NCBI RefSeq assembly: GCF_026151205.1
Contig: NC_087080.1
Location: forward strand, 9,781,837-9,845,836
DNA from: Bolinopsis microptera
Lineage: Eukaryota > Ctenophora > Tentaculata > Lobata > Bolinopsidae
Length of the DNA stretch: 64,000 nucleotides
Direction of reading: 5' to 3'
In this document: positions 1 through 9,479 of the stretch, one piece after another
How the letters are laid out: every line of letters begins with the position of its first letter
Position numbering within the stretch: the first letter of the stretch is position 1
Notes under the pieces: model-generated
Told to the model about the DNA's origin: nothing
Database searches by the model: none
The model's input: the letters and a program-made list of their open reading frames with translations, nothing else
Position numbers and translations under genes: made by a program

Positions 1-102
1 CCTTCCACGACACAGTGACATCTGTAGCCACATCTCCGATGTTACAAGTCAGTGTCTGAGCCACAGCGGTGGTGGCTTGTTTAGGAGTAACTGGATCGAC
101 GG
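1..102 (-). CDS. Ig-like domain exon, type A, copy 5 (partial at window edge)
   Basis: This is the upstream end of a type-A immunoglobulin exon of the minus-strand Ig gene. The splice acceptor (minus strand TTATTTCAG) lies just right of 102. The readable part matches the full type-A exons at 4199, 5256, 6315 and 7372, including the first Ig cysteine (QTLTC) and the start of the C strand. It carries the Asn variant after that cysteine (TCNIGD), as does the copy at 6315-6656; the other three have Lys. The rest lies outside the window. Confidence 0.75.
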
Positions 103-275
103 CTGAAATAATTTGATTCTTTCAAACTCACAAAACATTTGATATGTTAAAATATCATTACATGTAGTTGTAACTAAAATAGCCTAAATCAAGAAAGATT
201 ACTGCTGCAAAATTCGAATAAGACAGCTCGTTATAATACACATTGTGGTTCTCAAAATGTATCAATATTACTCAC

Positions 276-593
276 TGAAAACGTTAGAGTTTACATCAGT
301 CGTATGTGGAGACGCTGATGTTTTTCCATGCTCCTCAGATTGAATGACACAGGTGAAAACAGCATCAACCGTGTTTTCACCAGCAGGTACGGTCAGAATT
401 GTAGTTTGACTGTTTGTACTAGAATCGTAACTTCCAGCGGCAATCTGATAACCTCCAGTATCGTGAGTTATAGCACCACCCGAACTAGGTTTCTGCCATG
501 TTACCGCCTCCAGCTGCTTAGTCAAACCACCTACTACACAAGATATTGTAGCTTCTGTGCTTGCCAGCACTTCACTACCCTTAGCTTCTACAC
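276..593 (-). CDS. Ig-like domain exon, type B, copy 4
   Basis: A 318-bp internal exon (106 codons, phase 1-1) encoding one extracellular Ig-like domain. The acceptor (minus TGATTGTTTCAG) borders 593 and the donor GTGAGT borders 276. Visible Ig landmarks are the B-strand Cys (ATISC), the C-strand Trp (VTWQK) and the F-strand Cys (AVFTC). It is almost base-identical to the type-B exons at 4711, 5770 and 6827. The intron upstream of it carries a LINE insertion (658-4029). The ligand and exact family are unknown. Confidence 0.8.
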
Positions 594-659
594 CTGAAAC
601 AATCAGTCATTTAAAATAAGCCCGCAATACAAAATATCAATAGTATTATTATACAGGCT

Positions 660-1958
660 CAGGCCTGCTATCCATGGCATACCAGTATTATCACTCCTAT
701 CTATAAATCAGGCAACCCCTTCAGCCCAGACAATTACAGAGCAATAGCAGTTGGCAGTTGTATGGGTAAGCTGTTCTCTAGCATCTTACTTGAACGTCTG
801 TTACACTTCAAAAAGCTCTACTGTCCTGACCCAAAAGAACAGCTTGGATTTTCGAAAGGTGCCCAAACTAACGATCACGTTTTCACCCTCAAGACAGTAA
901 TTGACAAATACACAAAAGCTAAAAAGGCTCGTCTTTATGCATGCTTTGTTGATCTAAGAAAGGCCTTTGACACTGTATGTAGGGACCTCCTTCTGCACAA
1001 AATTACATGCCTTGGAATAACCGGTAACTTCTTCAACTGCCTAAGTGATATGTACAGAAACTCTATTGCCCATATAAAAATTTCCAAACTCTTGTCGCCT
1101 AAAATTGATATTGGCAAAGGAACGGAGCAAGGACACCCCCTATCGCCAGACCTCTTTAAAATCTACATTAATGACTTTTCATCTCTCCTGAAATCTGTTG
1201 GTGACTATCCAGTTCTTGCTGACGTTCTGATATCACATCTGCTGTGGGCTGACGATCTTGTCCTTCTTGCTCTAAGTCCCGAGGCCTTGCAAGTCAATAT
1301 CAACATTCTATTTGATTTCTGTAACTCCATGGGCCTTGAAGTAAATATTAAGAAAACTAAGATTGTAATATTCAGCCCTCCCAAACGAAAGCAGTCCTAT
1401 GAAACATTCACATTGGGAGGTCAGCCCATCCAGCACACCGATAAATACTGCTATCTTGGCATAATATTCCACAGAAATGGATCGTTTACAGCAGCAAATA
1501 CTGAGCTGAGGGCCAAGGCTCTCCGTGCTCTCTATGGCCTCAAAGGCAAAATAGTTAAGGATGCCCTCTCACACCGTGCCCTTAATATTCTATTTGACTC
1601 CTTAATAAAACCAATCCTGCTTTATGGCTGTCAAGTCTTATGCCCCCACTCAAAAACCATGAGATACCTTTCAAAAATAGATGACAAAGCCAACCCCCAG
1701 CATACCTTGAAGTACATTGCACAAGACCACTATGAAAAATTCCACCTAAAGTTTATCAAGTGGTCTTTGTCTGTACATTCAAAAGCATCAAATATAGGTT
1801 GCTGGGGCGAAAGCGGGCGCCACCCTCTATTCTTTGAAGCCTGCAAACTTGCAATAGATTACTATAGTCGCCTTGAAAACACTGAAAACGAACTACTCTG
1901 TGCTGCATTTCACGAACAAATCATGTTGGGACTTCCTTGGTATACCAGTTCGCAGTAA
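660..1958 (+). pseudogene. LINE ORF2 reverse transcriptase fragment
   Basis: The reading frame is open from the very start of the element (about 660) to a stop at 1958, and the first ATG at 762 is internal to the RT domain. Visible RT motifs are ITPIYKSGN...NYRAIAV (N-terminal RT block), FVDLRKAFDTV (motif A, with the catalytic Asp), GTEQGHPLSPDLF (motif B region) and WADDLVLLA (motif C, WADD where most LINEs have YADD). The protein then runs into the thumb/connection region (LLYGCQVL, LGLPWYTS) and stops shortly after. The apurinic endonuclease that normally precedes the RT is lost by 5' truncation. The C-terminal part resumes at 3213. Confidence 0.85.
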
Positions 1959-3212
1959 ACCAATTTGTATTTGCACTGTTTTTTAGCTCGCTTATCAGTG
2001 ATCGTTATCAGTGAAAGTGTTACTCGCCACGTCGACTTTCAACAGCGCCGACTGTGTAGCATGGATTTTTCAGTGGACCGGCTCAACGCGATGGACCATG
2101 AGATGACATCAGAATTTCAGAAAATATTCAAGGTTGCCAATGTTTCATGTAGATCTGACTTTACTGAGACCGCTTTAATGAAACTTAACAAAAATCCACT
2201 CGTCAAAATCATCGGCAGCTTAATGAAATTGGCGGAGAAGAATATTGAACTTTGTAAAAGTGCTGCTGGGAAAATTGATGTCATGAAATCGGAGAAAATA
2301 GCGGATCAGAAACTAATTATTGAAACTCAACAAGGACAGATGAATTCAGTTCAGGAGACAGTTAAATCAGAAATGAAAAGTTGGACGGATGTTGTCAAGA
2401 AAAACACTGCTCAGCGTCCTAGCGGGAAACCTTTAACAGAAAACTCTATCAAACAAGCCGTAAGGACTGTAAATGAAGAGAAGAAACGATCGAAGTACTT
2501 GATGATCTACGGTTGCCATGAAAGTGATAAAGAAGCCGATTTTGAACTCAACAAAGTTGTCAAGGACATACTTTACGGAACTGACGCTTTCCCCGTGCTC
2601 CGCACTGGTGAGGTCTACAGAATCGGAAGGAAGGAACCGGGTAAGAATAGGCCTATCAAGGTCGAATTTGGTTGTGCCAGTGAGGTAGACTTGATTTTGA
2701 TGCGTGCACGAAACCTCAGAGACAGTGAAGTTTTCAAACATGTTTATTTGGGACCGGACAGAACCAAAGAGGAACAGCTTGCGCATAGTAAACTTGTTAA
2801 GGAGATGAAACAGATGATCCAGAAAGAATCAAATAAACATTATATACGCGACAGAAAGATCTGCACGGCTGATAAAACCTTATCATCTCAAACGTCCCAA
2901 AGCTCCTGATAAGAGTTAATGTATGATGTATGTTGAGTGTTATTTGGTGCTGACTGGAGTTGCCGTGTGTAGATTTACCACTTTTTACAAATAATAAATG
3001 AACCGCGTTGAAAGCTTATTTAGTGTGTTTTTTTCAGTGCTGAGACTGGTAAATGTTAAAGTAAAAGAACCTGAACTGCAACTCATATTTTTATGCTATT
3101 TTCTAGTTACGTCGACACACAAGGCTAAATAGTTTTCGGAGGCTTGCTAGAATTTTATTCTCTATGTTTCTCTATAATTTTATATTGTATGTTTTTTATA
3201 TTTCGGTACAGA
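1950..3212 (+). mobile_element. Insert splitting the LINE ORF2; carries LINE 5' UTR-like sequence and ORF1
   Basis: Family comparison puts the C-terminal zinc-knuckle region (from about 3213) roughly 50 residues after the LGLPWY block that ends near 1945. Here about 1.26 kb intervenes, and it contains a complete ORF1-type protein that normally lies 5' of ORF2. The short string ACCAG occurs at both edges (1944-1948 and 3212-3216) and could be a target duplication, but five bases is weak evidence. The two ORF2 halves are not in register across these edges. Either a 5' portion of a second LINE copy inserted here, or template switching scrambled the element. Boundaries are approximate. Confidence 0.55.
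2061..2909 (+). CDS. LINE ORF1-type RNA-binding protein
   Basis: An intact 282-residue reading frame starting at the ATG at 2061; the frame is also open upstream to 1965. The first half is charged and probably coiled coil. The second half (about residues 140-270) resembles the RRM-like/C-terminal region of CR1/L2-group ORF1 proteins, with EVYRIGRKEPGKNRPIKVEF, then ARNLRDSEVFKHVYLGPDRT and a basic tail. Such proteins bind the element RNA as a chaperone. Its position downstream of the RT is wrong for a normal LINE. An AATAAA-like signal lies near 2990. Confidence 0.65.
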   Translation: MDFSVDRLNAMDHEMTSEFQKIFKVANVSCRSDFTETALMKLNKNPLVKIIGSLMKLAEKNIELCKSAAGKIDVMKSEKIADQKLIIETQQGQMNSVQETVKSEMKSWTDVVKKNTAQRPSGKPLTENSIKQAVRTVNEEKKRSKYLMIYGCHESDKEADFELNKVVKDILYGTDAFPVLRTGEVYRIGRKEPGKNRPIKVEFGCASEVDLILMRARNLRDSEVFKHVYLGPDRTKEEQLAHSKLVKEMKQMIQKESNKHYIRDRKICTADKTLSSQTSQSS

Positions 3213-3836
3213 CCAGCGCCCATTGGGCGTATTCAATCAAAAACCAACATCTCAAAGCTTCTCACCAAATACAACTTCACCCCCTCATCTTCCTCAAAAT
3301 CTAAGCTCTCCACCCAAATCAGTCATAACATGAGGGAAGAATTCGTGAATACCTGGAAAGCTGCCAAGGCCTCCTCGCCAAAACTAGAATTCTATAACTT
3401 AATTAAACATGATTTCGAACCAGAGGCATACCTACGAATTATCAAAATACTGGATGTTCGAAAAAGTCTGACAAGGTTTCGTATCAGCTGCCACAACCTC
3501 TACATCGAAAGGGGCAGATACGAAACCCCCCTTGTACCAAGAGAAGAACGTTGGTGCACCTACTGCTTTTTCCGCAAAGGGCTCAAGCCTATTGAGGACG
3601 AAAGTCACGTATTGATTGACTGTTTGCTCTACTCCTCAGTTAGGGAAAAATTCAATTTCCATCCCCTAAACATTACTGACCTAGTCGGTTTGCTCTCCAA
3701 CAAAACTCTAGATCCTACCACACTCACTGCCACAGCAAGAGCAATCCATTCAATTCTCTCTGTGAACGAAAATTATACAGCCTACTATAAGAGCCCAGAT
3801 TTCCACTCAAATACTGGCAAGTGCATAATGCTATAG
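3213..3836 (+). pseudogene. LINE ORF2 C-terminal region with zinc knuckle
   Basis: About 207 codons, open upstream to a non-ATG codon at 3144. It contains a block common to CR1/Jockey-type ORF2 C termini: KSLTRFRISCHNLYIERGRY followed by a CX2CX13HX4C zinc-knuckle candidate (WCTYC...ESHVLIDC) and a leucine-rich tail. It is the displaced end of the reverse transcriptase protein at 660-1958. The bases just before 3213 (TTTTTTATATTTCGGTACAG) resemble a splice acceptor, so splicing across the insert cannot be excluded. Confidence 0.7.
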
Positions 3837-4005
3837 GACCTTAAAATAAGATTGAACCATACAAACTCGATTTATCTATTTTCTAAAACTAGCATTATAT
3901 AACATTTCTAAATTATCCCTACACACTTGTAAATAATTAGAATTGTGAAACTTAAATTATTTCAGAATTACAACTATTGTGTACTCAATAAAGTAATTAT
4001 CACTT

Positions 4006-4029
4006 TTGTATCCTTGTATCCTTGTATCC
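4006..4029 (+). repeat. Octamer repeat at the LINE 3' end
   Basis: Three head-to-tail copies of TTGTATCC close the element directly before the target-site repeat TACAGG. Short octamer repeats instead of a poly(A) tail are characteristic of CR1-group LINEs, where the reverse transcriptase recognises them to prime on the target. Confidence 0.8.
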
Positions 4030-4198
4030 TACAGGAACTGAATCATTGAACTTTCTAAACTAAATTCACTGGATCCTATGATGTGTTGCATTTTGTTTTA
4101 ACAGTAGGATGTAACAAGTTATCTTAGATATAAAGTTAAAACAGCAGACCATCATTTATGGGGAGTTATAGATACCCACCAAGTCCTAAGAAACTTAC

Positions 4199-4540
4199 CG
4201 AAAGTAAGGAAGCTGACAACAATGTCTTTGAAAGTAGATGTTGCTGAATCCGAATATTCTTTAGATTCTGCAGCACATGTGTATGTCACGGGTGACCCAT
4301 TTGCACCGCCAGCTACACTTGTAAGAGTGTCAACATCAATGGTCAGCGTTGATGTCTGAATTTTGGTACCAGAGTCAGCTGATCCCTGTGCGATGGTGTA
4401 CCCTCCACTACCAGTTGCTATATCATTCTCACCATTATCCTTCCACGACACAGTGACATCTGTAGCCACATCTCCGATCTTACAAGTCAGTGTCTGAGCC
4501 ACAGCGGTGGTGGCTTGTTTAGGAGTAACTGGATCGACGG
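4199..4540 (-). CDS. Ig-like domain exon, type A, copy 4
   Basis: A 342-bp exon (114 codons, phase 1-1), with acceptor TTATTTCAG to the right of 4540 and donor GTAAGT to the left of 4199. It encodes an Ig-like domain with B-strand Cys (QTLTC), C-strand Trp (VTVSWKD), a QTSTLTI E-strand region and F-strand Cys (PVTYTCAAE). Lys follows the first Cys (CKIGD). In gene order it follows exon B3 and precedes the LINE-bearing intron. Confidence 0.8.
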
Positions 4541-4710
4541 CTGAAATAATTTGATTCTTTCAAACTCACAAAACATTTGATATGTTAAAATATCATTACA
4601 TGTAGTTGTAACTAAAATAGCCTAAATCAAGAAAGATTACTGCTGCAAAATTCGAATAAGACAGCTCGTTATACACATTGTGGTTCTCAAAATGTATCAA
4701 TATTACTCAC

Positions 4711-5028
4711 TGAAAACGTTAGAGTTTACATCAGTCGTATGTGGAGACGCTGATGTTTTTCCATGCTCCTCAGATTGAATGACACAGGTGAAAACAGCAT
4801 CAACCGTGTTTTCACCAGCAGGTACGGTCAGAATTGTAGTTTGACTGTTTGTACTAGAATCGTAACTTCCAGCGGCAATCTGATAACCTCCAGTATCGTG
4901 AGTTATAGCACCACCCGAACTAGGTTTCTGCCATGTTACCGCCTCCAGCTGCTTAGTCAAACCACCTACTACACAAGATATTGTAGCTTCTGTGCTTGCC
5001 AGCACTTCACTACCCTTAGCTTCTACAC
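4711..5028 (-). CDS. Ig-like domain exon, type B, copy 3
   Basis: 318 bp, phase 1-1, with the same splice sites and Ig landmarks as the other type-B exons (ATISC, VTWQK, AVFTC) and an identical readable translation. It is separated from exon A4 by an intron of about 170 bp that has lost one TA relative to the other copies. Confidence 0.8.
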
Positions 5029-5255
5029 CTGAAACAATCAGTCATTTAAAATAAGCCCGCAATACAAAATATCAATAGTATTATTATACAGGAACTGAAT
5101 CATTGAACTTTCTAAACTAAATTCACTGGATCCTATGATGTGTTGCATTTTGTTTTAACAGTAGGATGTAACAAGTTATCTTAGATATAAAGTTAAAACA
5201 GCAGACCATCATTTATGGGGAGTTATAAATACCCACCAAGTCCTAAGAAACTTAC

Positions 5256-5597
5256 CGAAAGTAAGGAAGCTGACAACAATGTCTTTGAAAGTAGATGTTG
5301 CTGAATCCGAATATTCTTTAGATTCTGCAGCACATGTGTATGTCACGGGTGACCCATTTGCACCGCCAGCTACACTCGTAAGAGTGTCAACATCAATGGT
5401 CAGCGTTGATGTCTGAATTTTGGTACCAGAGTCAGCTGATCCCTGTGCGATGGTGTACCCTCCACTACCAGTTGCTATATCATTCTCACCATTATCCTTC
5501 CACGACACAGTGACATCTGTAGCCACATCTCCGATCTTACAAGTCAGTGTCTGAGCCACAGCGGTGGTGGCTTGTTTAGGAGTAACTGGATCGACGG
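5256..5597 (-). CDS. Ig-like domain exon, type A, copy 3
   Basis: 342 bp, phase 1-1, with donor GTAAGT below 5256 and acceptor TTATTTCAG above 5597. The translation equals exon A4 through the Ig domain (Lys variant after the first Cys). One silent change (CTCGTAAGAG for CTTGTAAGAG) marks this copy. Confidence 0.8.
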
Positions 5598-5769
5598 CTG
5601 AAATAATTTGATTCTTTCAAACTCACAAAACATTTGATATGTTAAAATATCATTACATGTAGTTGTAACTAAAATAGCCTAAATCAAGAAAGATTACTGC
5701 TGCAAAATTCGAATAAGACAGCTCGTTATATACACATTGTGGTTCTCAAAATGTATCAATATTACTCAC

Positions 5770-6087
5770 TGAAAACGTTAGAGTTTACATCAGTCGTATG
5801 TGGAGACGCTGATGTTTTTCCATGCTCCTCAGATTGAATGACACAGGTGAAAACAGCATCAACCGTGTTTTCACCAGCAGGTACGGTCAGAATTGTAGTT
5901 TGACTGTTTGTACTAGAATCGTAACTTCCAGCGGCAATCTGATAACCTCCAGTATCGTGAGTTATAGCACCACCCGAACTAGGTTTCTGCCATGTTACCG
6001 CCTCCAGCTGCTTAGTCAAACCACCTACTACACAAGATATTGTAGCTTCTGTGCTTGCCAGCACTTCACTACCCTTAGCTTCTACAC
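5770..6087 (-). CDS. Ig-like domain exon, type B, copy 2
   Basis: 318 bp, phase 1-1, identical in translation to the other type-B exons. The intron on its upstream side has a small change (CAACAAAAAATATC in place of CAATACAAAATATC), which helps tell the units apart in an assembly. Confidence 0.8.
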
Positions 6088-6314
6088 CTGAAACAATCAG
6101 TCATTTAAAATAAGCCCGCAACAAAAAATATCAATAGTATTATTATACAGGAACTGAATCATTGAACTTTCTAAACTAAATTCACTGGATCCTATGATGT
6201 GTTGCATTTTGTTTTAACAGTAGGATGTAACAAGTTATCTTAGATATAAAGTTAAAACAGCAGACCATCATTTATGGGGAGTTATAAATACCCACCAAGT
6301 CCTAAGAAACTTAC

Positions 6315-6656
6315 CGAAAGTAAGGAAGCTGACAACAATGTCTTTGAAAGTAGATGTTGCTGAATCCGAATATTCTTTAGATTCTGCAGCACATGTGTAT
6401 GTCACGGGTGACCCATTTGCACCGCCAGCTACACTTGTAAGAGTGTCAACATCAATGGTCAGCGTTGATGTCTGAATTTTGGTACCAGAGTCAGCTGATC
6501 CCTGTGCGATGGTGTACCCTCCACTACCAGTTGCTATATCATTCTCACCATTATCCTTCCACGACACAGTGACATCTGTAGCCACATCTCCGATGTTACA
6601 AGTCAGTGTCTGAGCCACAGCGGTGGTGGCTTGTTTAGGAGTAACTGGATCGACGG
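6315..6656 (-). CDS. Ig-like domain exon, type A, copy 2
   Basis: 342 bp, phase 1-1. It has Asn after the first Ig Cys (CNIGD), as does the edge copy at 1-102, whereas the copies at 4199, 5256 and 7372 have Lys. The substitution is therefore shared by non-adjacent units, as expected if units were duplicated in blocks or exchanged by conversion. Confidence 0.8.
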
Positions 6657-6826
6657 CTGAAATAATTTGATTCTTTCAAACTCACAAAACATTTGATATG
6701 TTAAAATATCATTACATGTAGTTGTAACTAAAATAGCCTAAATCAAGAAAGATTACTGCTGCAAAATTCGAATAAGACAGCTCGTTATACACATTGTGGT
6801 TCTCAAAATGTATCAATATTACTCAC

Positions 6827-7144
6827 TGAAAACGTTAGAGTTTACATCAGTCGTATGTGGAGACGCTGATGTTTTTCCATGCTCCTCAGATTGAATGACA
6901 CAGGTGAAAACAGCATCAACCGTGTTTTCACCAGCAGGTACGGTCAGAATTGTAGTTTGACTGTTTGTACTAGAATCGTAACTTCCAGCGGCAATCTGAT
7001 AACCTCCAGTATCGTGAGTTATAGCACCACCCGAACTAGGTTTCTGCCATGTTACCGCCTCCAGCTGCTTAGTCAAACCACCTACTACACAAGATATTGT
7101 AGCTTCTGTGCTTGCCAGCACTTCACTACCCTTAGCTTCTACAC
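6827..7144 (-). CDS. Ig-like domain exon, type B, copy 1
   Basis: 318 bp, phase 1-1, the first type-B exon in transcription order. Splice sites and protein are the same as in the other B copies. Confidence 0.8.
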
Positions 7145-7371
7145 CTGAAACAATCAGTCATTTAAAATAAGCCCGCAATACAAAATATCAATAGTATTAT
7201 TATACAGGAACTGAATCATTGAACTTTCTAAACTAAATTCACTGGATCCTATGATGTGTTGCATTTTGTTTTAACAGTAGGATGTAACAAGTTATCTTAG
7301 ATATAAAGTTAAAACAGCAGACCATCATTTATGGGGAGTTATAAATACCCACCAAGTCCTAAGAAACTTAC

Positions 7372-7713
7372 CGAAAGTAAGGAAGCTGACAACAATGTCT
7401 TTGAAAGTAGATGTTGCTGAATCCGAATATTCTTTAGATTCTGCAGCACATGTGTATGTCACGGGTGACCCATTTGCACCGCCAGCTACACTTGTAAGAG
7501 TGTCAACATCAATGGTCAGCGTTGATGTCTGAATTTTGGTACCAGAGTCAGCTGATCCCTGTGCGATGGTGTACCCTCCACTACCAGTTGCTATATCATT
7601 CTCACCATTATCCTTCCACGACACAGTGACATCTGTAGCCACATCTCCGATCTTACAAGTCAGTGTCTGAGCCACAGCGGTGGTGGCTTGTTTAGGAGTA
7701 ACTGGATCGACGG
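7372..7713 (-). CDS. Ig-like domain exon, type A, copy 1
   Basis: 342 bp, phase 1-1, the first type-A exon in transcription order, with the Lys variant. Homology of the upstream intron with the other units stops at about 7837 (GACAGCT then unrelated sequence), which marks the edge of the amplified block. Confidence 0.8.
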
Positions 7714-7896
7714 CTGAAATAATTTGATTCTTTCAAACTCACAAAACATTTGATATGTTAAAATATCATTACATGTAGTTGTAACTAAAATAGCCTAAAT
7801 CAAGAAAGATTACTGCTGCAAAATTCGAATAAGACAGCTAGTTTATTTTTGAAATTTTTTTTGTTTATTGGTTTTCTCTGAATATTAATCACTCAC

Positions 7897-8205
7897 TGAA
7901 GGTATTCAAGGTTACGGACGTTGAAACTTCTGTCGCATCATCTTGGGCTGCAGGTGTGATCAGACATGTGTAAGTTGAATCAGCGATGTTCTGTGCACTA
8001 GCAACAGTCAGAGTGGTAGTTTGAGAATCTCCAACAAGTGAACCTTCGTTAGAGGTGTAACCGGTCTCACCAGTCGTTACGTCCGTTGCACCATCAGATT
8101 TCAGCCATTTTACAGTCTGCAATGCTGCAGTTAAACCGGTCACTTTGCAAGATATCACTACTGCGTCCGTTCCACTGAGTACTTCTCTGTTCCCGGCGGT
8201 GACCA
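7897..8205 (-). CDS. Ig-like domain exon, type C (divergent)
   Basis: 309 bp (103 codons, phase 1-1), with acceptor GTTATTTTTAG above 8205 and donor GTGAGT below 7897. The Ig landmarks are AVVISC, VKWLK, QTTTLTV and STYTCLI. It is clearly related to types A and B but single copy here. It sits directly upstream of the amplified block and may resemble the ancestral domain. Confidence 0.8.
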
Positions 8206-8641
8206 CTAAAAATAACATGTTGTTAAAGGAACTTGCTTCATCACAGCGTGGCGCATGCCAACAGCTGTCTATCAGTATCAGTGGAAATACTTTGTTCATT
8301 TATCATTTCAATTGTTTTCGGATAATTTTATAATTTCCTTGATAACAGGAAAATACATTTATCAGATAGTTGCATCTATGAATCGATAAATTGAAATTAG
8401 AATGAAGACCATAGAAATAAAGAAGCACAAAATAACTTTGTATCAACACAAATCAGGTCAAGCAAGCATTGTTTTTTAGAGATCAACATTATGATTAATA
8501 ATCATTAATCAACCGAATGAGTTGGAAATAATAGTGTTACATTATTGATGTTTACCACTACGTCATCTTCAATTTTTTTTAGCGCGACCTTTGTAGTGCT
8601 CTTCTATTTTTTAGCTCTATAATTGAATTAATGTGACTCAC

Positions 8642-8953
8642 CAATGGGAGTAACTACAACACTCTCTTCGAATGATGGGGATCCAGGGAAAAAAACTGAC
8701 GTCACCGAGCATTTGTACGCTTTCGCAGAAATCATAGACGACATTAAAGTGGACTTTAAAGTAAGTCTTGTCGTCTGTGGAGTGAAGGATCCTTTTCCCT
8801 CATCAACATTGTAATCTACGGAGTCACCAGTGGAAATATCATTCCCTTCAGGGTCTTTCCACGTGATATCAGCTGCACTTCCCAGTCCGGCTATGTCACA
8901 TGATATCGTCTGTGCTACACCAGTTGTAATCCTTCTATCGTGTGGAGTTATAG
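8642..8953 (-). CDS. Ig-like domain exon, type D (divergent, no internal start)
   Basis: 312 bp (104 codons, phase 1-1), with acceptor TTTTAATTTCAG above 8953 and donor GTGAGT below 8642. Read on the minus strand it is open throughout: ITPHDRRITTGVAQTISC, then ITWKDPEGND, QTTRLTL and KAYKCSV. Cys, Trp, Cys and the TWKD turn give the Ig fold. It has no methionine near its start, so a start-codon-based search misses it. Confidence 0.78.
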
Positions 8954-9134
8954 CTGAAATTAAAATGATATTTTAATAGTAATATTATCAAGGCGATAAA
9001 AGATGTGGATTTCTAGTGTAGCACTGAAACAGTGGTGTAGATTCGTAGAATGGTCGAAACTTAAGTTAAAACAGAACTGAAGTAAACATTTTGATTATTG
9101 ATACACCTAATAAAGCTGAAATTGCACGACTTAC

Positions 9135-9479
9135 TATAAAAACTGAGCTCAGGATTTTCCAGCACAGTTGTAGCGCCAGTGTTATCAGCGGGATCAGTAA
9201 TTACACAAGTAAACTGCATGTTACTCCTTGTAGTATCGGAACCTGCCACCTCCAAGGTGGTTGTTTGTGTTCCATCTGTTCCATCTCCACTACTGTACGA
9301 AGCTGCTCCCACATCTGGTGTGTACGTGTCGTCATTGATCAAGATCGTTTCTCCCAATTTCCACACGACGTTTGTTACTTGTGCAGTCAAACTACTGATA
9401 TCACATTTTACAGTGAACGTAACGGCTGCACTATCTACCACTTCTCTACTGTGAGGTGACACTGCAATTGTCGCTGAAC
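9135..9479 (-). CDS. Ig-like domain exon, type E (most 5' exon visible)
   Basis: 345 bp (115 codons, phase 1-1), with acceptor CGATATTTCAG above 9479 and donor GTAAGT below 9135. The Ig landmarks are FTVKC, VVWKLGE, QTTTLEV and QFTCVIT. It is the furthest upstream Ig exon I can find. No signal-peptide exon or promoter was recognised in the next several kilobases, so the gene start is probably further right or in a small exon I cannot identify. Products of this architecture are usually secreted or membrane recognition proteins; function here is not known. Confidence 0.75.

Larger units (their letters stand above)
658..4029 (+). mobile_element. 5'-truncated CR1-like non-LTR retrotransposon (LINE) inserted in an Ig-gene intron
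   Basis: The element interrupts one copy of the Ig repeat unit. The six bases TACAGG occur at 652-657 and again at 4030-4035 and look like the target-site duplication, because uninterrupted units read straight through (TATTATACAGGAACTG). It encodes a LINE reverse transcriptase and a C-terminal zinc knuckle, with an AATAAA-type signal near 3987. It ends in three copies of the octamer TTGTATCC, like the short 3' repeats of the CR1 group. It lies antisense to the Ig gene. The 5' part is missing, so there is no endonuclease domain. The internal order is abnormal: RT, then ORF1, then the ORF2 C terminus. Confidence 0.85.
1..7837 (-). repeat. Tandem array of ~1,057-bp two-exon Ig units
   Basis: The same block (type-A exon, short intron, type-B exon, intron) recurs with spacings of 1057, 1059 and 1057 bp. 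Removing the LINE and its duplicated target (3,378 bp) from the 4,435-bp gap between the two leftmost B exons restores exactly 1,057 bp. Introns are as conserved as exons. Visible differences are single substitutions, a TA-count change in one intron (TTATAATACAC, TTATACAC, TTATATACAC), and a Lys/Asn change in exon A. This pattern indicates very recent amplification or ongoing gene conversion. Confidence 0.9.

Noticed and set aside
328-597. 89-codon plus-strand frame repeated in each Ig unit
   Set aside because: It is the antisense shadow of the type-B Ig exon, which has splice sites and Ig landmarks on the minus strand.
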